Shown here piece after piece: positions 10,880 to 22,800 of a stretch of DNA of 64,000 bases. This DNA comes from Owenia fusiformis (lineage: Eukaryota; Annelida; Polychaeta; Sabellida; Oweniidae). How positions within the stretch are numbered: position 1 is the first letter of the stretch; every line of letters starts with the position of its first letter. The notes beneath the pieces are model-generated. The model was not told where the DNA came from, searched no databases, and saw only the letters and a program-made list of their open reading frames with translations. The position numbers and the translations under genes were made by a program. The DNA is taken from positions 6,752,030 to 6,816,029 of the forward strand of contig CAIIXF020000009.1 in assembly GCA_903813345.2 (NCBI GenBank). Direction: 5' to 3'.

Positions 10880-11959
10880 CAGGGTGGGCCAAAAAAAAGT
10901 TCACCCTTTTTCATTTTAATCTCATTTTTTTTATTTTTGATGCAATCCCTTAAAAAATTGATATGTAGATAACTGACACATTTCTAAACAAGGTCGATAT
11001 ATAACATTAGGTGTGTCTTTGGCTGTTTTGTTTTTAAAGTAAATGTTCAATATGTCCTCCTTGTTCCTGCACAACCAGTTTTAGTCTATGACGCCATTTA
11101 TTTATTGCCGCGTTAATTGATCGTTGTGATAATTGTTCCCAACATAAAGTTATTCTTTGTTGGAGTTCTTGAACTGAATGGATGGGAACACTATGAACAT
11201 GTTTTTCTAGTTCACCCCACACAAAATAATCCATAACATTGAGATCAGGGCTATTTGGGGACCATAAGTCAGGGGGGATAAAATCAGGTGCATTGGCATG
11301 CAAGAACTCCATTGTCGCTTTAGATGTGTGCGAGGGAGCCCCATCGTGTTCGAATATGTAGTTTGGATTGATGCGATTCATATCCTTTAATAAGGACTTT
11401 TTTAGCACTCTGTCTATATATTATGTAGAATTTAATAACTTATTCATTTGTAATTATATCATAAGTGTATTACATAAAACCATCAAACTATTATCAATAT
11501 TGTGAACGTAAAAATGAGGAAAATTGGATAAAACCATGGATTTTCAGTAACTTGTTGACCAACTCATCTATGGTAGTATCGGGTGTTTATAAGAGTACTT
11601 AATTGTTTGAAGAGGTGTTTATCATCAACTCTGACTATTAATTAACACTCTACTTTGTAATATTTTGCATTAACTGATATAAAAATTATATTTACCATGA
11701 TAACTTCTTTTCAAATTTCCCTCCTTTTTTGAAATCCGCCATTTTGTAAATGAAGTGAATTTCTGGTTTTTTTCTCATGACACACCATAAATATATTTTA
11801 GGTGTCATGACAACACTGTTGCATAAATTTCACTCAAATCCTAACAACATGTACAGAAATGTCTGAGCTATATACATATCAATTTTTAGAGGCATTGCAT
11901 CAAAAATAAGAAAATTAGATTAAAATGAAAAAGGGTGAACTTTTTTTTGGCCCACCCTG
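10880..11959 (-). mobile_element. mariner-type transposon, 1,080 bp
   Basis: The ends are inverted CAGGGTGGGCCAAAAAAAAG and CTTTTTTTTGGCCCACCCTG, and the match extends with few differences over about 68 bp. TA is duplicated at both sides (10878-10879, 11960-11961). Unit B has the empty site CAAGATATAGAATC at 15837-15850. It carries the tail of a transposase gene (11034-11408, minus) but lacks the first part, so it is deleted and non-autonomous. Confidence 0.92.
11034..11408 (-). pseudogene. mariner transposase, C-terminal fragment
   Basis: The 124-residue frame shows the second and third catalytic positions of a Tc1/mariner DDE transposase: Asp in EHDGAPSHTS and Asp in SPDLNVMDYF, with 37 residues between (DD37D, as in the maT group). 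It ends QEQGGHIEHLL, a common mariner tail. The N-terminal DNA-binding region and the first catalytic Asp are missing, and sequence upstream on this strand (11409-11880) has no matching frame. Within the family this enzyme would cut and join transposon ends; this fragment cannot. Confidence 0.9.
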
Positions 11960-12961
11960 TAGAATCAAATGCATTATTCTTCTTATTTACTCCCTGACAC
12001 ATGCCAACGAATGTTACATCAGTTAATATCTCCGTTTTAAATAATTTTGTAAAACGTTGTTCTCTACAGGTGCCATTATTACAATTGAAAAACAAAATTG
12101 AACATTTTGCATTTCTAAATTGATAAGTTTCTTGGAATACAACTTACACCCCGGGTGATCAATATCCTGTGTTCCGAATTTCGTTCCAGCAAGTCAATGA
12201 CCCGAGTTGTGTTTTTACTGAATCCCGATAAATATGGCGTCTCGTTCGTCACTGGACGAGCCAGGTGACGAAAATGTGTCAAACAAATCAGATAGCATAA
12301 GGTAAGAATGAATATAGAGTAATGCATTCGGTGCTGGAATATGTTTTCAACATGTTCCTAAACGATTATCCATATGTGTAGGCTATTAATGCAAATCGAA
12401 GCATGAAACCAACATGACCCAATTCGAAAAGCTCGCAGAAAACGATATCAGCGAGTCGTTCTTTGCCTTCTGTAAGTAATGATGGATACTCTGAGCATTG
12501 TATAACTGTAAAGTATACCTTATTAGTATGTCTCAACTTGTGCTATGTTTGAATCCAAGCTATTATCTTTCATAAGCGTCATAGAAGTCGTTGAAAGATA
12601 TATTCCATTCTACCGAATAGGAATAGTCATTGTCCCGAAGCTACAGAATAAGATTATATATATTTTGTATACTTTTGAGAATCCATTCATGAATACATCA
12701 AGCTAATTTGGTGCTACCTTTCTTGTTATTATTTTACAAATTCAAGATCGAATTTCCCTGTATATTGATTTCCACATTGGCATTGAACTGCAAATACAGG
12801 GTCTCCCAAAAAGTGTACCCACTTTATAGAAGGAATATAACTATTCAAAAAAATTGAACTTTTCACATGATTAGGATGCTCTCAATTAGATTTTTAAAAA
12901 TAAAAATGTGTGCAAATCAAAACATTGCATTGCTGTCTGGTACAACCACGATGACCATTTA

Positions 12962-13258
12962 CAGGCCCGTATCCAGGATTCACCATTGGGGAGCGGTTTT
13001 ACCAAGGGTGGAGTTTTTGCCAAGGGGGGGGGCTTTTTGACAGTTTTGATAGCACGATCGTATGTATAGTATCAGTATCTCAATGATAATACCTCAATTT
13101 GAGGTTTATTTGAGCCTAGCCTTCTACTATAAGTATGATCTGGCTGGCATCTGTTGTTTTGGCAAAAAATCATGTGAAAAGTGCTCAGAATGGTGAAAAA
13201 CTGCAAGTTTTTGAGAGAATTTCTGACCAGGGGCCCCCCCCTCCTATCTGCGGGCCTG
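12962..13258. mobile_element. CAGGCCCG-family MITE (unit A copy)
   Basis: Inverted ends are CAGGCCCGTATCCAGG and CTGCGGGCCTG. The inner words GTGCTCAGAATGGTGAAAA and TTTTTGAGAGAATTTCTG are shared with copies near 4600, 5450, 16846, 25074, 27101, 29079 and 42489. It is non-coding. Confidence 0.75.
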
Positions 13259-13616
13259 ATTTAATAAATTATGCATGGATCCTGCCATCACCTTAGCAAT
13301 GCTATCGTGAAAGTCTGGTGTGACCGTCGCCTTTATGTGACATTTATGGCTTACTTAGTGAAGACTTTTTAGCCTGTTGTCAATATTATTATTATTATAT
13401 TTTTATGGGTAAATTGTAATGCCTACTCTAACAGTGACAACATTGAAATATATTACAATACCTGGCATATACCTGCTATATGATATGCTATATTTTTTGT
13501 CAATCCCTGGTTTTTGTGACAATGTTAAAATATATCATAAAAATGCCTGCTACAGTATATGGCTGTTCATTGCTTTGTAATATTATTGTTGCATTTATTG
13601 GTCTCTTGTGGTTAAG

Positions 13617-14827
13617 CAAGGGAAAGATCAATACCCGGTGATTTCAGCGGGAAGTGGCGTTTCGTTCAGTGGATGAGCTGCGCGCGCACGCATAAATGTG
13701 ATTATCAATATTATTAGGGGAGGGATATTCAAGCTTATTTTCGTCATAGGCGCTACCCAGGGCTGTTGTCTTAAGGACATTTCGTTGAAAATTAGCCATT
13801 CGGCTGATAATTTGTAAGAGTTTTCGATCTTATAATGTATAACTGTTATTCAGACACATATTTTGACACGATTCTGTTGGAATTAAGCTTCGAACCGAGA
13901 GATATTCACAATTGATATGCACATTTTTGGTTGTGCCATTGCTTTTCAATTGCACAATCCATGTATTGATAGAAGTAACCCGATGCAGATTGTTTTACCT
14001 TCAAAACATGGCGGATTCACTACATATCGGTCTATTAAATACCATTTTGTGCCCTAAATAGTTTTATATTTCCATCACGGCCTGGGTGTGTTTGTCTCTT
14101 ATGTGTATGCGTGTGAATTGGTGGGGCTGGTAGGGCCACCAATCCCCTAAACCCCGCCCATCCTTTATTCTACTTCCCACTTATTATAATTTATGCTGTA
14201 ACATTAAGTGACTTCGCTGGAAAACAATAGGAATTATTTTTCTTGCCAATCAATCGTGAATCACAATCAAAATGTCAGAAAGGATCAATCAGGCAATCGT
14301 CTAAAATCCAAATCAAGTTATAACATTATATGATATTCAGCAAGAAGTCCGGTAGAAATAAGGAATATTTAAACATGAAAGCTGAAAGTTAAAAGCTAAT
14401 CTGTCAATTTTCTGTCTGCAAAAGAACGTTTACATTTGACAAAATAAAAGACCAAGGCTTTGAAATCTAGGATTCCCCAGGAAAATATGACGTCATACTA
14501 ATTAGCATAAGGATTTCCCTAGTGGTCTGGGTCGCGCATCGTCCGAAAACACAATCTGACAAATACATGCTAATTTCTAAGGAGATGGGAAGTGTATGAC
14601 GTGTTTATCGATTTTGTTTAACGATTTAATCAATTATCAAATTGTTTAAGTGGATAAAGTGGTCACACTTGCTTCAATTCATAGCGTAATCGACGGATAG
14701 AAACTGCACCGAATTCCCGATATCCTACCCCGTATTATGTAGGCTATAACCACAGTGACCTGCAGATGGCGCTATCACAAACAAGTACTGCACGAACCGA
14801 TAAATTCCCGGGTATTGTAACGCCCTT
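13617..14827. mobile_element. hAT-like element (copy in unit B, uninterrupted)
   Basis: This 1,211-bp copy of the element at 7102-9867 lacks the nested insertion. The ends CAAGGGAAAG and CGCCCTTG are intact. One T of the left GGTTTAAG flank has been lost here. Confidence 0.8.
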
Positions 14828-16029
14828 GGTTTAAGTGCTTTTAGACTAATACACTTAAATTGTTCATTATTGGATGATCCAGTAGATTATCATACTGAAT
14901 TAGGAATTTTTTCCGTCAATATGCAGTCCCACATGGAAAAACAAGTTCAAAAAGTCAGTTATAATTTTTCTCGAATTAATATGATTTATTTATATGAAAT
15001 TTGCTTCAGTGTATCAATGATATTACTCTATTACAAACATGGACATTTGTATCCCATCTGACAGATTTTTATTTCGCATATTAACAAGGCAGCTCAGTTT
15101 CAATTTTGACAAAATCATAATGGTTTTTCTGGCTCATCGTACTATAGCGAACTGTGCATTTTAATCTCACGTTACTCTATTTGAACTGAATTTAAAAATC
15201 TTACTACATGTTACAACATAGATGTTGTACTTCTATTTTATACTATCTATCCTTCAGTTAGTGCCATTTAAAGTTTATAATTTAAAAGTTTTAATGAAGA
15301 AATAAAATGCACCTCTATTCTTTTTGCACTTTGACAAGCAGATTTTATCAGAAGCAATTAGAAAAATGTCCTAGATCAATGTGAAGCAATAAGTAGTAGA
15401 TATTCTTTGATTTGATTATTGAATGTGGCTGTAATCATTAGTTAAAAGACATGTATTTGAATCTCTGAAACAACTAAATTGTATATAGCATGATTGTATA
15501 ATACATGTACATGATTGTATTCTTGATTTTGAAGCCCTCTAATCGGAGGATGAATAATAAGTAGTAGATATTCTTTTTTTTGATTATTGAGATACAGTCA
15601 AGCCAAGTAACTAAGTCAACATTCGAAAAAATCTCAAAAATCGTACATCTTTGATTTCCAAAATAATTTGTGAAGTGGTTATTAAGATGATAATACATCT
15701 TTTAGCGTATTAATTTTGAGTACATCTTGAATCCATTCTCAACAAAGCTTTGTCTAAATAAGGATTCGAAATATTTGAGCTCGGGATGATAAAAGTACGT
15801 TAAGATATACCGCTCCTTAACAAACTCCTTTGGGAACAAGATATAGAATCAAATGCATTATTCTTCTTATTTACTCCCTGACACATGCCAACGAATGTTA
15901 CATCAGTTAATATCTCCGTTTTAAATAATTTTGTAAAACGTTGTTCTCTACAGGTGCCATTATTACAATTGAAAAACAAAATTGAACATTTTGCATTTCT
16001 AAATTGATAAGTTTCTTGGAATACAACTT

Positions 16030-18269
16030 ACACCCCGGGTGATCAATATCCTGTGTTCCGAATTTCGTTCCAGCAAGTCAATGACCCGAGTTGTGTTTTT
16101 ACTGAATCCCGATAAATATGGCGTCTCGTTCGTCACTGGACGAGCCAGGTGACGAAAATGTGTCAAACAAATCAGATAGCATAAGGTAAGAATGAATATA
16201 GAGTAATGCATTCGGTGCTGGAATATGTTTTCAACATGTTCCTAAACGATTATCCATATGTGTAGGCTATTAATGCAAATCGAAGCATGAAACCAACATG
16301 ACCCAATTCGAAAAGCTCGCAGAAAACGATATCAGCGAGTCGTTCTTTGCCTTCTGTAAGTAATGATGGATACTCTGAGCATTGTATAACTGTAAAGTAT
16401 ACCTTATTAGTATGTCTCAACTTGTGCTATGTTTGAATCCAAGCTATTATCTTTCATAAGCGTCATAGAAGTCGTTGAAAGATATATTCCATTCTACCGA
16501 ATAGGAATAGTCATTGTCCCGAAGCTACAGAATAAGATTATATATATTTTGTATACTTTTGAGAATCCATTCATGAATACATCAAGCTAATTTGGTGCTA
16601 CCTTTCTTGTTATTATTTTACAAATTCAAGATCGAATTTCCCTGTATATTGATTTCCACATTGGCATTGAACTGCAAATACAGGGTCTCCCAAAAAGTGT
16701 ACCCACTTTATAGAAGGAATATAACTATTCAAAAAAATTGAACTTTTCACATGATTAGGATGCTCTAAATTAGATTTTTAAAAATAAAAATGTGTGCAAA
16801 TCAAAACATTGCATTGCTGTCTGGTACAACCACGATGACCATTTACAGGCCCGTATCCAGGATTCACCATTGGGGAGCGGTTTTACCAAGGGTGGAGTTT
16901 TTGCCAAGGGGGGGGGGCTTTTTGACAGTTTTGATAGCACGATCGTATGTATAGTATCAGTATCTCAATGATAATACCTCAATTTGAGGTTTATTTGAGC
17001 CTAGCCTTCTACTATAAGTATGATCTTGCTGGCATCTGTTGTTTTGGCAAAAAATCATGTGAAAAGTGCTCAGAATGGTGAAAAACTGCAAGTTTTTGAG
17101 AGAATTTCTGACCAGGGGCCCCCCCCCCCCCCCCCCTCCTATCTGCGGGCCTGATTTAATAAATTATGCATGGATCCTGCCATCACCTTAGCAATGCTAT
17201 CGTGAAAGTCTGGTGTGACCGTCGCCTTTATGTGACATTTATGGCTTACTTAGTGAAGACTTTTTAGCCTGTTGTCAATATTATTATATTTTTATGGGTA
17301 AATTGTAATGCCTACTCTAACAGTGACAACGTTGAAATATATTACAATACCTGGCATATACCTGCTATATGATATGCTATATTTTTTGTCAATCCCTGGT
17401 TTTTGTGACAATGTTAAAATATATCATAAAAATGCCTGCTACAGTATGTGCAATGTGGATTGTGAAATGACCATTCTTTGAAGGTGTTGCAACATAGTCT
17501 CATAATTTACACATGTTGTATTGTACTCTCATCCTCTGATGTGTGTGGCCTCTTGACAATTTTCACATATTTTAACATGGGAAATCCTCAATTAATCAAA
17601 TCCACTACTCATTTATTAATTACTCAGACTAGAAAAAAATCAGTCAAGTTGGCAAAGTATCAATATTATCAAATGCATTCAATTCTTATTTTTGATAAAT
17701 TAAGATATCACACGTGAGTATACACTGCTTCTGTTCATTATGATTCAATAGTCTATAAGCATTTATCCATGAAGTGCGTCGGAACACTGGCGATTCCTAT
17801 TCGGTACTATGGAATATATCTTATTATGCCTTCTAGGACGCTTATGCAAAGAAATGGTTTACATTCACTGGAAGCACGAGTTGGTACATACTTTGAACGT
17901 CTACCCAGCAATTATACCATGATAACAGTTTATCTCATTAACTAACAGAAGGTCAAAAACTGCTCGGTGACATACTTTCCAGCGAGCGTTGAAAATGAGG
18001 TCACGTTTACTTATGCTTCGATTAGCAGTAATGCCCAACGCATATGGATAAACAACTAAGAAAATGTTGCTAACATATTTAGGCACCGAATGCGCCACTC
18101 TATATTCAGTCTTACCTTATGCTGTCAGAAAGTTTTGAATAATTGTCGACATCAACATCGTCTGTTGTCAAATTAGCCGCCATATTTGTCGGGATTCAGT
18201 AAAACACAACTCGGGTCACTGACTTGCTGGAACGAAATTCGGAACACAGGATATTGATCACCCGGGGTG
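16030..18269. mobile_element. Element with about 0.5-kb inverted ends
   Basis: CCCCGGGTGATCAATATCCT at about 16033 returns inverted at 18247-18269. Similarity continues inward for roughly 500 bp on each side (16033-16520 against 17775-18269), with the right arm more diverged. The left arm also occurs in unit A (from about 12150). No transposase is seen. Open frames in the arms at 12115-12327 and 15999-16211 look alike only because they are duplicated. Confidence 0.6.
16846..17153. mobile_element. CAGGCCCG-family MITE (unit B copy)
   Basis: This is the unit B counterpart of 12962-13258. It differs mainly by a longer C-run near 17120. Confidence 0.75.
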
Positions 18270-19814
18270 AACTTAACTGTTAACGATTTAAGTCATTAAT
18301 AATATTTCCCTCAGTGATCCCATGCTAAATAGACAGTAACTAGGTTATTATTTTGTGTTCAACCTTGTTTTCATGACTTTTAAACATGAGTCGACAATTA
18401 TGTAGGAAATTTCAATTCCAAATGTAAGCGTGTGAACTCCTGTTTTTGCACAAAATTTAGCCTTTTATAAAGATAGATCGCCAAAATCTGCATGTACCTC
18501 TCAATGAGGCGACACATTTTTAAATTTATAGATGCTGAGCTCTAAACTCAAACAAAAATTCAAACCACCCGCTATTATTTTGATTACACAAGACGAAATT
18601 TCCACTCCCGGGGAGCACTGTGGTAACACTTTGAAGGAGGATTCTTGAAAAAAACGTTCGAATTTTCACAAAAGGTTTCACGCAGTTTTATTGCTTTGTT
18701 TAAGCCTCGACTAAAATCATACTCAAATCCGATACCATAATTATAAATTAAAATGAAACATTAAACTCAGGTCAGGTTATATGATAAACCGTTTCGAGAA
18801 TTGATGATTTGAGTTAACTGTGTATATTTAAATAAATGAAAGTCGGCATGTATTCAACAGTTAATGTAGACACATGATGTATGCATCCACGTGTGACTTA
18901 AATATCAATGCATGACTATCATATTTGGCTTTCAAAAATTAAGTTGGAAGTTACAGTGGTTGGAGATTAACGAAAACGTCAGTCACATTCGAATATCCGA
19001 ACGACGTCAAGTATTAACAATACCCTTTTTGTGCATCTCGAACAAGGCAAGGTTCTGTGATCCAGCAATGTGCATTCCGAAAGAAAAAATTCACAAATAT
19101 CAACAAATTTCATTGAGTTGGATATTACATTCGAAATCACAACTTTCGAAATGTTTGTTTTAAACAAGAATTGTAAGAACTTAAAACATGTTGTTAGTTT
19201 TTTAAACCGCATATCCTCATTTACGTTCTTTGACAAGGATGAATTCATTTGAAAACATGGATTTTCTTGATTATTCTTCAAAACTACCCTTGAAATATAA
19301 GTGTGTGGGATATTACAGTGTAAATTGACACGCATTTGTTTCCTCCATGTCATGAAAAAATAAATGCAGTACCATCTTTCAATATTTGAAAACAAAAAGT
19401 TCATTCTGTGTGTAAACAAGAAAAAATACATTTATGGTTGATTCATAATGAAAAATGACAAATAACATACATGTTTTTAAGTAGGGGTATACAGGGACAT
19501 AGTGGAAATTCAGAAATTTAGGCCATATCCCAAAGACTGCTTCACCAATATATAACAGAACATCAAATTTATCATTTACACGTTTGCTGATAGGTTTATT
19601 GAAAATAATTAAACAGAGGTTTACTTCAATTGTGGCACCATTCTTAGTTAATATTGATGGACATACGAATATCGAATGTTGACTAAGTTACTTGGCTTGA
19701 CCGATAATCAGTTTCATCTATGAGTGGATAGTGAATAGAAATAAATGTGCCTTTGTGAGTTTTCAAAACAGTTTGTTCAATGTTTCCCTTTCTCTTCCCT
19801 TTCTGTCCATGTAT

Positions 19815-22800
19815 TCAATGCTTAAGACCATGAAGGTCTTGATTCTCAAGGTCGTTCAGTAGAATAAATGCAGATACCGGTGGATAGGTGTCACTGCCAT
19901 CAATGCAGCGTAACTCAACTTTTTCATCGGGAAATATGAGAAAGGCGTGGCTAATTCTGGACTGTTGTAGTTGTTCCTTGTTACCCATCACTGAATGTGG
20001 CTGTAGTCATAGTTAAAAGACATGTATTTGAATCTCTGAAACAACTAAATTTATAAGACATTAAAGAAAATATTCACCATATTTTATCTATAATAGCGGT
20101 TGTCTTAAGAAGTATATTGAGCATATACTTTTTATCGCACTTTGAAAAAGTGCTATATTGTCGTCGTCTTGTGCTGTTGGGTGGGCGTGCGGGCGGGCGG
20201 GACATAAACCAAATCTTGTCATCAAATTTCCAGGATAACTGCTTACCTGTTCAACTTGAAATTTTTACAGATGCAAGAGCAGACTAGTACCAAGATCTGA
20301 TTAGGTTAAGGGCATGCTGGGTAAACTATGTGGCGGCCATTTTGAATTTTTCAACAAATCTTGTCATCAAAATTTCAGGAAAACCACTTATCCGTTCAAC
20401 TTCAAATTTTTACAGATGCAAGAGCAGACTATTGCCAAGATCTGATTAGGTTTTGGGTATGCTGGCTGAATTACATGGTGGCCATTTTGAATTTTTGAAT
20501 TTGGCGGCCATTTTGAATTTTTCAACTTGCTCTAAATTGACCAAATTTTTTTTTTAAAAACATCTACAAGTTCTCAGAAGTTCAAATCTGACCTTAGATT
20601 TCAGATTTGACCTTTCATTCACCTTCAGTGACCTTGAAAAGGTCAAAAAAGTTGATTTTCTAAATTGATATTTTGGATTTAAATTTAGGTCAGCTTAATT
20701 ACAAAACACCTACTGAGGTCTGAAAAAGTGAAATTTTCAAGGTCGAAATTCAAGGTCATTAAACTAGGTCACAAATGATGTTATCCAAGTTTCTCAAAGT
20801 TTGAGACTACAAATCAATTCTTGTCATCAAAATTCCAAGAAAACCTCTAACCTGTTCAACTTGAAATTTTTACACATGCAATAGCAGACTAGTGCCAAGA
20901 TCTGATTAGGTTAAGGGCATGCTGGGTAAACTATGTGGTGGCCATTTTGAATTTTTCAACAAATCTTGTCATCAAAATTCCAGGAAAACCACTTATCCGT
21001 TCAACTTGAAATTTTTACAGATGCAAGAACAGACTATTGCCAAGATCTGATTAGGTTTTGGGTATGCTGGCTGAATTACATGGTGGCCATTTTGAATTTT
21101 TCAATTTGGCGCCCATTTTGAATTTTTCAACTTGCTCCAAATTGACCAAATTCTTTTTTTAAAAACATCTACAAGTTCTCAAAAGTTCAAATCTGACCTT
21201 AGATCAAAAATTTGATTTTCTAAATTGATATTTTGGATTTAAATTTAGGTCAGCTAATTACAAAAGACCTACTGAGGTCTGAAAAATTTTCAAGGTCGAA
21301 GGTCATCAAATTAGGTCACAAACAATGTTATCTAAATTTTCCCAAAGTTCAAGACTACAAATAAATTCTTGTCATCAAAATTGCAGGAAAACCGCTAACC
21401 TTGTCAACTTGAAATGTTTACAGATGCAAGAGCAGACTAGTGCCAAGGTCTGATTAGGTTTTGGCCATGCTGGGTAAATTGCATGGTGGCCAGTTTGCTC
21501 TTCAAAGTGCGATATTTATCACTGTGTGTCTTGTTAAGTTCTCTTAGTACACTGTATCATGCTTATGGAGCTTTTCATTGAGTGAGTTTGATGTCTTAAC
21601 AAATCCCAAAATTATCAAACCAATTTCAAAGAGGTAACATGTAAACATGTGTGATGACGATTTCATACTATTTTCTTTAATTTTCAATATTTATCAATTT
21701 TCCCCAACTCATTGCTTCATATAAGATTGTATTTGGTATTTCATTGAATTCACTAACTGTGGGTGGCAGTTTGCCAGATGTGAGCCTTGCCAGTATGTTG
21801 CCAGTTTGTAGTAGTAATGAGTCCCCCTTGTGCACCACTGGGACACTCTTGCCTGACATTGTCTTCACCTTGAACAGAGTGGTAAATAACAGATAAAGAA
21901 CAAACACAATGATTGATTGAACATTTTTCTGCTATTCAAATTCAATGGGATGTTGTTATTGTGAAATTGATCAGTTAACCATTTCCCGACGTGAATACAA
22001 GAGAAAAATGTTGGCCTATTAGTGACAGATAAGAAAGAGCGGTTTTTAGGTAAAAACTGGATATGACGTATACCTTGGGACCTATACTTAAAATTTTATC
22101 ACTAAAATACAATTTTAATAAACATTATCTCATGTCAATAACTTGTTAAAATTTGTTGTAAAAATACTGAATAGAACTGGAGATTTCTTTGATGTATGCA
22201 AATAAAAATAGTGGTGCCAAAATGAGCCAATCATCCTGAAAGGTATAAATACGTAATAGAGCTCCATATGGAGCCTATTGTCATGAAAAGGTTAAGGCAA
22301 TCTGTACATACTGGATACATTTAAACCTGTCTTATCCAAATGCCCCTGGGACTGGGTCTGGCCAAAAGTGTTTAGAAAGCCTATTTGCTTCAAGGTTTGT
22401 AATTAGTGAGTAGATGGAAGATATCAAAATTGGAACCAAGAAAAAGTTTTCTCTGAGCAGTGATCTCCACAGGATTTTTTCTCAAGTAGATCAAAATTAG
22501 TCAAAATATGCCGATTTTTCATGATTTTTCTCATTTTCAAGTGGTTGCAAAATTCTCAGGTGGGTGCAAGCCTATTTTCAAAATCGCAGGTGGATGCTGC
22601 GCCCACTTGCTTGAATGCTGGGGGGATCACTCCTGAGTTTACCCTGCATGCAGAGTCTAGTTAAACTATACTCTGCCTAGTAGAGACCATATTACAGTTT
22701 AGTAGCCCCACCCCCACGACGGGTACCGGTGACAGTTTGGGTAATAAATCACTTCTGACCTACGCACTGACCTTTCTTCCACCAATCAGCGAGCTTGAAG

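Larger units (their letters stand above)
7041..13556. repeat. Tandem duplication unit A
   Basis: From ATATGGCTGTTCATTG at 7041 to GCCTGCTACAGT at 13556 this unit repeats almost base for base in unit B (13557-17447). It differs by two insertions, 8138-9689 and 10880-11959, which unit B lacks. The A/B junction and the end of unit B both read CTACAGTAT, so a few bases of microhomology (TAT) mark the breakpoint. Differences outside the insertions are sparse, so the duplication is young. Confidence 0.9.
13557..17447. repeat. Tandem duplication unit B
   Basis: This is the second, shorter copy of unit A, directly adjacent and in the same orientation. It lacks the 1.55-kb element and the mariner and preserves their empty sites (near 14650 and 15845). 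The length difference from unit A equals those two insertions with their target duplications, to within about 10 bp. Confidence 0.9.
10629..19701. mobile_element. Large TIR element holding the tandem duplication
   Basis: Left end CAGTCAAGCCAAGTAACTAA occurs at 10629 and, through the tandem duplication, again at 15595. The single right end, 19672-19701, is its inverted copy (ACTAAGTTACTTGGCTTGAC). About 30 bp match. L1 gives an undisturbed site near 1080 (TTATTGAGATTATCAG). Without the duplication and nested elements it would be about 4.1 kb. I see no transposase; 18270-19671 holds only AT-rich non-coding sequence. Confidence 0.65.

Noticed and set aside
12793-12830. Mariner-like end TACAGGGTCTCCCAAAAAGT
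   Set aside because: Only one end was found (also in unit B at 16678); no matching inverted end at a sensible distance, so no element was called.
12115-16211. Identical 70-codon minus frames at 12115-12327 and 15999-16211
   Set aside because: Identity comes from the young A/B tandem duplication, and both are arms of a transposon.
18979-19431. 150-codon minus-strand frame
   Set aside because: Lies inside the large TIR element, low-complexity Phe/Ile/Asn-rich product, no motif, overlapping frames on the other strand.
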